From the NCBI GenBank assembly GCA_003248865.1, contig QFPK01000009.1, positions 1-64,000 of the forward strand: a stretch of 64,000 nucleotides of DNA, read 5' to 3'. Origin of the DNA: Sphingomonas sp. GTDB lineage: Bacteria > Pseudomonadota > Alphaproteobacteria > Sphingomonadales > Sphingomonadaceae. The notes beneath the pieces are model-generated. The model searched no databases, was not told where the DNA came from, and saw only the letters and a program-made list of their open reading frames with translations. Shown one piece after another: positions 59,701 through 64,000 of the stretch (the stretch's first letter is position 1; each line of letters opens with the position of its first letter). Both the position numbers and the translations under genes were made by a program.

Positions 59701-60276
59701 CCGCGTGTCCGTCCCTTTCGCCACACAGTCCCCCCGTTTTTCGCCGCTGGCGGTTCCGCCGCCAGAGCCTTGCGGCCAGATCCTTTGCGTCGCTTCAACG
59801 CCACATCCGCCAAAGCCACATACCGCACAACAGCAAGGCGGTTGTGCGTTAACTCTTTGGCCAGTGCAAGTGACGGCCCGATGACGCCGCACTTGACCGC
59901 GCTTCGTAACAAAGCCAGCCTAATGCTTGGAGTTCCATACAGTTGCCGCATCCGCAAATCAAAGCCCACAACGGAATCGAAAGGCGAAAGACTGTTGCAT
60001 GCGGCCGTTATGGGCTATGGCGCAGGTCCAGTCCGTGGCATCAGCAGATGGTGCCGGGGCGTCGGAAAGCCCGGATGGCATCCGGTTGCACCGGGCAGGT
60101 CACCCCAATGACCTGCCGGCGTGGCCGGGCCGAAGAACAGGAGCGACGTTGACCGTGGCGGGACGGACAGGACGACAGGCCGGCGAGCATGGCGCCGGGC
60201 AACAGAATCTGGCGCAACAGGATTTGGCGCGTGGCTTCTCGCCGCTTGCGGCAACGACCGCTGAGGGCGTGCGCCG
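59701..60276. other. Divergent intergenic region between the barrel and ATPase operons
   Basis: About 575 bases between divergent genes. It must contain both operon promoters. A small open frame (59999-60280) lies inside but is weakly supported. No operator or clear promoter hexamers were fixed by eye. Confidence 0.4.
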
Positions 60277-60280
60277 ATGA
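59999..60280 (+). CDS. Possible small protein upstream of the AAA ATPase (weak)
   Basis: A 93-residue frame starting MRPLWAMAQVQSVASADGAG and ending TAEGVRR, rich in Gln and Gly with no recognised domain. Its only support is the ATGA overlap with the ATPase start at 60277; the ribosome site is poor. It may be a chance frame in a leader. Confidence 0.25.
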   Translation: MRPLWAMAQVQSVASADGAGASESPDGIRLHRAGHPNDLPAWPGRRTGATLTVAGRTGRQAGEHGAGQQNLAQQDLARGFSPLAATTAEGVRR

Positions 60281-61602
60281 TCTTCCGCCGCGACCGCTTC
60301 GGGCTGGGCCAGAAGGAAACCTCCGCCGCCCATGGATCCGCACGTGGAGAGGCCCATGGCCTGCCGCGCTTTGCCGTGGACGCCACAGACGATATCGGTG
60401 ACGCCGCACAGGGGATGCATGCGCAATCCCCCGCACGGGCACGGCTTGCGCTGGCGGATGCGCTGTCTGCCTCCCAGCCTGTCACCAGCCGGGAGCGGCT
60501 GGCGGGGCGGATCGACACGCTGGGCAGCCTGATCGCCGCCATCGAGCAGCAGCGCGCCCATGTGGTGCTGTACGGTGAGCGCGGCATCGGCAAGACCAGC
60601 CTTGTCCATGTGTTCGCCGAGACGGCGCGGGAAGCGCGCTATCTGGTTCTCTATGGCAGCTGCGGGGTCGAGGCGCGCTTCGACGACATGTTCCGCACCT
60701 TCGCCTCGGAAATTCCGCTGCTTTATCATTCCGATGTCTCCCCCACGGCGGATGAGACGGAGCACAACCGCACCTTCGCGGACCTGCTGGGCGACCAGCC
60801 CGTGGACCCGCGCGAGCTGGCGGACCTGTTCCAGAAGATCGTCGGCACCCGGGTGATCCTGGTGCTGGACGAATATGACCGCGTGGCGGACCCGGCATTC
60901 CGGCGCGACGTCGCCGAATTGATCAAGAACTTGTCCGACCGGGCGGCGCGGGTGCAGCTGGTGCTCACCGGCGTGGCCTCGAACCTCGACGAGCTGATCG
61001 GCTTCACGCCTTCCATCCGGCGCAACATCGTCGGGCTGGCGGTGGGGCCGATGCCGGAGGCCGAGCTGGGCGAAATCCTGGCTCGGGCCGAGGAAGCGAC
61101 GGGGCTGGCGTTCGCGCCGGATGCCCGGCAGCTGATCGTGAAGATGTCGGGTGGATCGCCCTATCTGGTCCGATTGCTGGGCAACCGCGCCGCGGCGCGG
61201 GCGCTGGACGAGCGCCGGCAGGTGGTTTCGGCGGGCGACGTGCTGGCCGGCACCGAGGCGGTGCTGGCAGAATGGAATGCCGGCCTGCCGCGTCGGGTGC
61301 AGTCCCAACTGGCGCGGGCCGAGGTTCGCGGCGCCTGGCCGATGCTGATCGCAGCGGCGCGGGCGTCCGGCACGCCGGACGGCTGGTTCGGCCTGCACGA
61401 TGTGGCGGGCGAAAGCGCGGACGCCGACATGGTCTCGATCCGCCGCACGCTGGACGGCTTCACTGGCGAGATCGACCTGTTCGATCGTGACGGAGGGCGC
61501 GAAGACGGCATCGACGGGCGGGAGCCGCGCTACCGCTTCCGCACGCAGGGCCTGGCCCAGCTGCTGGGGCTGTCCGCCGCGCTGGCCAGGGCGGGTCGGT
61601 GA
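60277..61602 (+). CDS. AAA/ORC-like P-loop ATPase of the EPS locus
   Basis: A 441-residue P-loop ATPase: Walker A VLYGERGIGKTSLVHVFAE (Lys near residue 107), Walker B IVGTRVILVLDEYDRV, sensor-like RVQLVLTGVASNLDELIG, then a winged-helix-like C-terminus. This is the ORC1/ExeA-like STAND layout. It precedes two glycosyltransferases in one operon, so it probably serves polysaccharide synthesis or export in an unknown way. Confidence 0.8.
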   Translation: MIFRRDRFGLGQKETSAAHGSARGEAHGLPRFAVDATDDIGDAAQGMHAQSPARARLALADALSASQPVTSRERLAGRIDTLGSLIAAIEQQRAHVVLYGERGIGKTSLVHVFAETAREARYLVLYGSCGVEARFDDMFRTFASEIPLLYHSDVSPTADETEHNRTFADLLGDQPVDPRELADLFQKIVGTRVILVLDEYDRVADPAFRRDVAELIKNLSDRAARVQLVLTGVASNLDELIGFTPSIRRNIVGLAVGPMPEAELGEILARAEEATGLAFAPDARQLIVKMSGGSPYLVRLLGNRAAARALDERRQVVSAGDVLAGTEAVLAEWNAGLPRRVQSQLARAEVRGAWPMLIAAARASGTPDGWFGLHDVAGESADADMVSIRRTLDGFTGEIDLFDRDGGREDGIDGREPRYRFRTQGLAQLLGLSAALARAGR

Positions 61603-61605
61603 GCC

Positions 61606-62586
61606 ATGGCGTCATCGCCGGTCCCGCCTTCGATTCGATGGTCGTCGGACCCGGAGCAATTGTTGAAGACGCTGGGCGCGCCCAGGGTTTCGGTGATCAT
61701 TCCGCACTTCAACACCCCTGAGCTGCTGGTGAAATGCCTGCAGGCTGTGGCGTCGCAGACGCTGGACCATGGCTGGTTCGAGATCATTGTCGTGGACAAT
61801 GGCTCCCGCCTGCCGATGCGCCTGCTGGAGGCGACCTGGCCCGGCGTGCGCTTCCTGATCGAACGGCAGCCCGGACCCGGACCGGCGCGCAACACCGGCG
61901 TGCGCGCGGCGCGTGCCGACATACTGGCGTTTGTGGACGCCGATGTGCGGGTGGCGCCCGGCTGGCTGATGGCGGGGCTGAAGGCTGTGGGCCGCAAGCC
62001 GCTGGCGCTGTTCGGCGGGGACATCCGCATCGATGTAGGCGACCGCAACCGGATGACGGACGTGGAAGCCTTCGAAAGCGTGTTCTCCTTCCGGCAGAAA
62101 AAGTACATCAACAAGGAACATTATTCCGTCACCGCGAACCTGATCATGACGCGGGCGGTGTTCGACAGGGCCGGGCCGTTCGACGGCATCGGCAAGCCGG
62201 AAGACCGGGCGTTCGGAGAACGGGCCCATGCGATGGGCATCCGCACCCGCTATGCGCCCCGCATGCTGGCCTTCCATCCGGCGCGCAACAACGGCCAGGA
62301 GATCCGGGTGAAGTTCGGCCGGGTCGCTCATCATACCTTCATGCGGCATGTGGAACGGGGCAAGCCGCTGATCCTGTGGGACGCACGGGCGGCGGCGATG
62401 GCCGTTTCCGGGCTGTTCCATGCCCCGATGATGCTGTTTTCCCGGCGGGTAACGGGACTCGGCAACCGCGCGCGCGGCCTTCGCCTGCTTCTGCAGTTGC
62501 GCTGGCAACGGGCGCTTGACATGCTGGAGCTTTCGCGGAAGGCGCGGGCTGGCGACCAGCTGGCTCTTGTGAACTGGAACAGTTGA
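61606..62586 (+). CDS. Glycosyltransferase family 2 (first)
   Basis: A 326-residue GT-A enzyme: APRVSVIIPHFNTPELLVKCLQAV, EIIVVDNGSR, the metal motif AFVDADVRV, and PGPGPARNTGVRAARADILAF. A C-terminal acceptor loop holds DGIGKPEDRAFGERA. It would add a sugar in the EPS repeat unit; donor and linkage are unknown. It starts three bases after the ATPase stop. Confidence 0.9.
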   Translation: MASSPVPPSIRWSSDPEQLLKTLGAPRVSVIIPHFNTPELLVKCLQAVASQTLDHGWFEIIVVDNGSRLPMRLLEATWPGVRFLIERQPGPGPARNTGVRAARADILAFVDADVRVAPGWLMAGLKAVGRKPLALFGGDIRIDVGDRNRMTDVEAFESVFSFRQKKYINKEHYSVTANLIMTRAVFDRAGPFDGIGKPEDRAFGERAHAMGIRTRYAPRMLAFHPARNNGQEIRVKFGRVAHHTFMRHVERGKPLILWDARAAAMAVSGLFHAPMMLFSRRVTGLGNRARGLRLLLQLRWQRALDMLELSRKARAGDQLALVNWNS

Positions 62587-63671
62587 CCGTGAACGACCTC
62601 AATCTCTCCCTGAAACAGAGCCCGCTGGGGACGGCTGCCCGTACCCAGGCCGACAAACGCGCCCGGCTGGCCGTGATCCTGGTGAACTGGAACCGTCACG
62701 CCGACACCATCGAGTGCCTGGAATCGCTGCTGCGCGCCGACGAGAAGACCCGGATCATCGTGGTCGACAATGGCTCGACCGACGGCACCGTCGAACGGCT
62801 GAAAGGCTGGGCGTCCGGCGTGGAACCCTATGAGCCGCCGCTGGGGCCGCTGAAGCGCCTGTCCACGCCGCCGCTGTCGAAGCCGGTGAACCTGCGCGTG
62901 ATCGAGCCGCACGATCTGGAGACCGCAAAGCCCGGCGACGAGCAGGTCGTGCTGCTGCTGGCGGGTGAGAACAAGGGCTTTTCCGGCGGCAACAACCTGG
63001 GCATGCGCTTCGCGCTGGAAGATCCCGCGATCGCCTTTTGCTGGTGCCTCAACAACGACACCGTGGTCGATCCCGGTGCACCGGGCGCCATCGTCGCCCG
63101 CATGAATGCCACCCACAAGGTGGGCATGTGCGGTACCCAGGTGCGCTATTATCACCGCCCCGGCGTGTGGCAGGCGCTGAACGGCCAGCGCTTCAAGCTG
63201 CTGACAGGCCAATCGCGCGGGATCGGCACCAATGTGCCCGTCACCCGCCCGTTCGATCCGAAGAAGGTGGCGCGCGAGACCGATTTCGTGCTGGGCGCCT
63301 CTCTGGCCGTCAGCCGCGCCTTCCTGGAAACCGTGGGCTTCATGGAAGAGAGCTATTTCCTCTACTTCGAGGAAATGGACTGGTCCGTGCGCAACCGCGG
63401 GCGCTTCGCCATCGCCTTTGCCCATGGCGCCATCATCTATCACAAGGAGGGCGGCTCGATCGGCTCGTCCGGGCAGAAGGGCCAGCGCTCGGAAGCATCG
63501 GAATATTATCTGATCCGCAGCCGAATCCGCTTCTATCGCCGCAACTTCCCGCTGCTGTGGCCGCTGCAATATCCGCTGGCGATGGGGTTGATCCTGCGCC
63601 GCCTGCTGCGCCGCCAGCCCAAAAAGGCCGCCGCCATGACCCGCGCGATGCTGGGCATGAGCTTCGACTGA
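62583..63671 (+). CDS. Glycosyltransferase family 2 (second)
   Basis: A 362-residue GT-A enzyme, probably rhamnosyltransferase-like: LAVILVNWNRHADTIECLESLL, IIVVDNGSTDGTVERL, NKGFSGGNNLGMRFAL, AFCWCLNNDTVVDP (metal motif NND), and ESYFLYFEEMDWSVRNR. Initiation appears to be TTG at 62583 overlapping the previous stop, or GTG at 62589. Confidence 0.9.
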   Translation: MTVNDLNLSLKQSPLGTAARTQADKRARLAVILVNWNRHADTIECLESLLRADEKTRIIVVDNGSTDGTVERLKGWASGVEPYEPPLGPLKRLSTPPLSKPVNLRVIEPHDLETAKPGDEQVVLLLAGENKGFSGGNNLGMRFALEDPAIAFCWCLNNDTVVDPGAPGAIVARMNATHKVGMCGTQVRYYHRPGVWQALNGQRFKLLTGQSRGIGTNVPVTRPFDPKKVARETDFVLGASLAVSRAFLETVGFMEESYFLYFEEMDWSVRNRGRFAIAFAHGAIIYHKEGGSIGSSGQKGQRSEASEYYLIRSRIRFYRRNFPLLWPLQYPLAMGLILRRLLRRQPKKAAAMTRAMLGMSFD

Positions 63672-63743
63672 CCCCGGGATCATCATTTTCACGCATTATC
63701 CACCAGACAAACCATCAAACCCTGAGGAAAAGAGGGACGACCG

Positions 63744-64000
63744 ATGACGAAGCGCACTGAACGGCCCGGCGTATTGGGCACTGGAGCTTTGGGCGGAAAC
63801 CGCATGCGCGCCACGCTGTTGCTGGCGACAGCCGCACTGGCCGTGGCCGGCTGCAACAAGCTGGGAATCGGCGGCGGCGGCGCCCCCAAGGGCCAGGTCG
63901 TCGCAACGCTGGACGGGCAGGAAATCACCGTGCTGGAAGTGAATGCCGAACTGGCCGGCACGCCGATCCCGCCCACCATGTCCCGCCGGGATGCTGAGAA
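63744..64000 (+). CDS. EpsD-family peptidyl-prolyl isomerase lipoprotein, 3'-truncated
   Basis: The first 85 residues are seen. A positively charged start MTKRTERPGVLG precedes a signal ATLLLATAALAVAGC with lipobox Cys at about residue 37, then VVATLDGQEITVLEVNAEL, the usual opening of SurA/EpsD-type isomerases. It would help fold exported proteins of the EPS locus. AAGAGGGA precedes the ATG. The rest lies beyond the window. Confidence 0.82.
   Translation, partial: MTKRTERPGVLGTGALGGNRMRATLLLATAALAVAGCNKLGIGGGGAPKGQVVATLDGQEITVLEVNAELAGTPIPPTMSRRDAE

Overview
The window is GC-rich alphaproteobacterial DNA. The TonB-dependent receptor, the exosortase V-type exopolysaccharide locus and the style of the conjugation genes point to a sphingomonad (order Sphingomonadales). 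That assignment is inference from gene content only. No rRNA or CRISPR array is visible, and the only RNA gene found is one tRNA-Asn.

Positions ~1-39.6 kb look like the right-hand part of an integrative and conjugative element (ICE). Its integrase end is a large serine recombinase (38029-39612) whose last codons lie inside tRNA-Asn(GTT) at 39571-39645. The left end was not found and probably lies outside the window. From left to right: a partial ABC-2 permease and an HWE-type histidine kinase; a minus-strand operon with a HEPN/RES toxin-like protein, an EEP-fold nuclease and two unknown proteins (2719-6257); a leading-region-like block (ArdC antirestriction protein, DUF2958, orphan ParB-like protein, DUF2971, MucR-like regulator, DUF736, HTH protein, TraF-like S26 peptidase, lytic transglycosylase); the relaxase RlxS preceded by phased repeats that may be oriT; cargo between relaxase and coupling protein (RelE/HigB-type toxin-antitoxin pair, a DUF6519 protein, and an ImuA-ImuB-DnaE2 SOS mutasome with its own LexA box); then traG and a compact trbBCDEJLFGI type IV secretion operon, followed by small genes and the recombinase.

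Positions ~39.8-51.5 kb are chromosomal: a two-subunit 2-oxoacid:ferredoxin oxidoreductase split by a small A+T-rich gene flanked by a 7-bp duplication, an alpha/beta hydrolase, an ECF sigma / membrane protein / periplasmic metal-sensor-like operon, a TonB receptor divergent from a TetR regulator, a thioesterase, a class IV aminotransferase and a DNA photolyase.

Positions 51.5-64 kb are an exopolysaccharide/exosortase locus. It holds the priming glycosyltransferase, EpsI, exosortase, a BY-kinase-like protein with a degenerate Walker A motif, Wzz/GumC, Wza/GumB, an outer-membrane beta-barrel protein, an AAA ATPase, two GT2 glycosyltransferases and the start of an EpsD-like prolyl isomerase lipoprotein.

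Most notable for follow-up: the kor-operon insertion with its duplication, the RES/EEP operon, the ICE-borne SOS mutasome, the recombinase gene that ends in the tRNA anticodon loop, the degenerate BY-kinase, and the repeat arrays upstream of rlxS and ardC. All family calls come from reading motifs by eye; no database search was possible.
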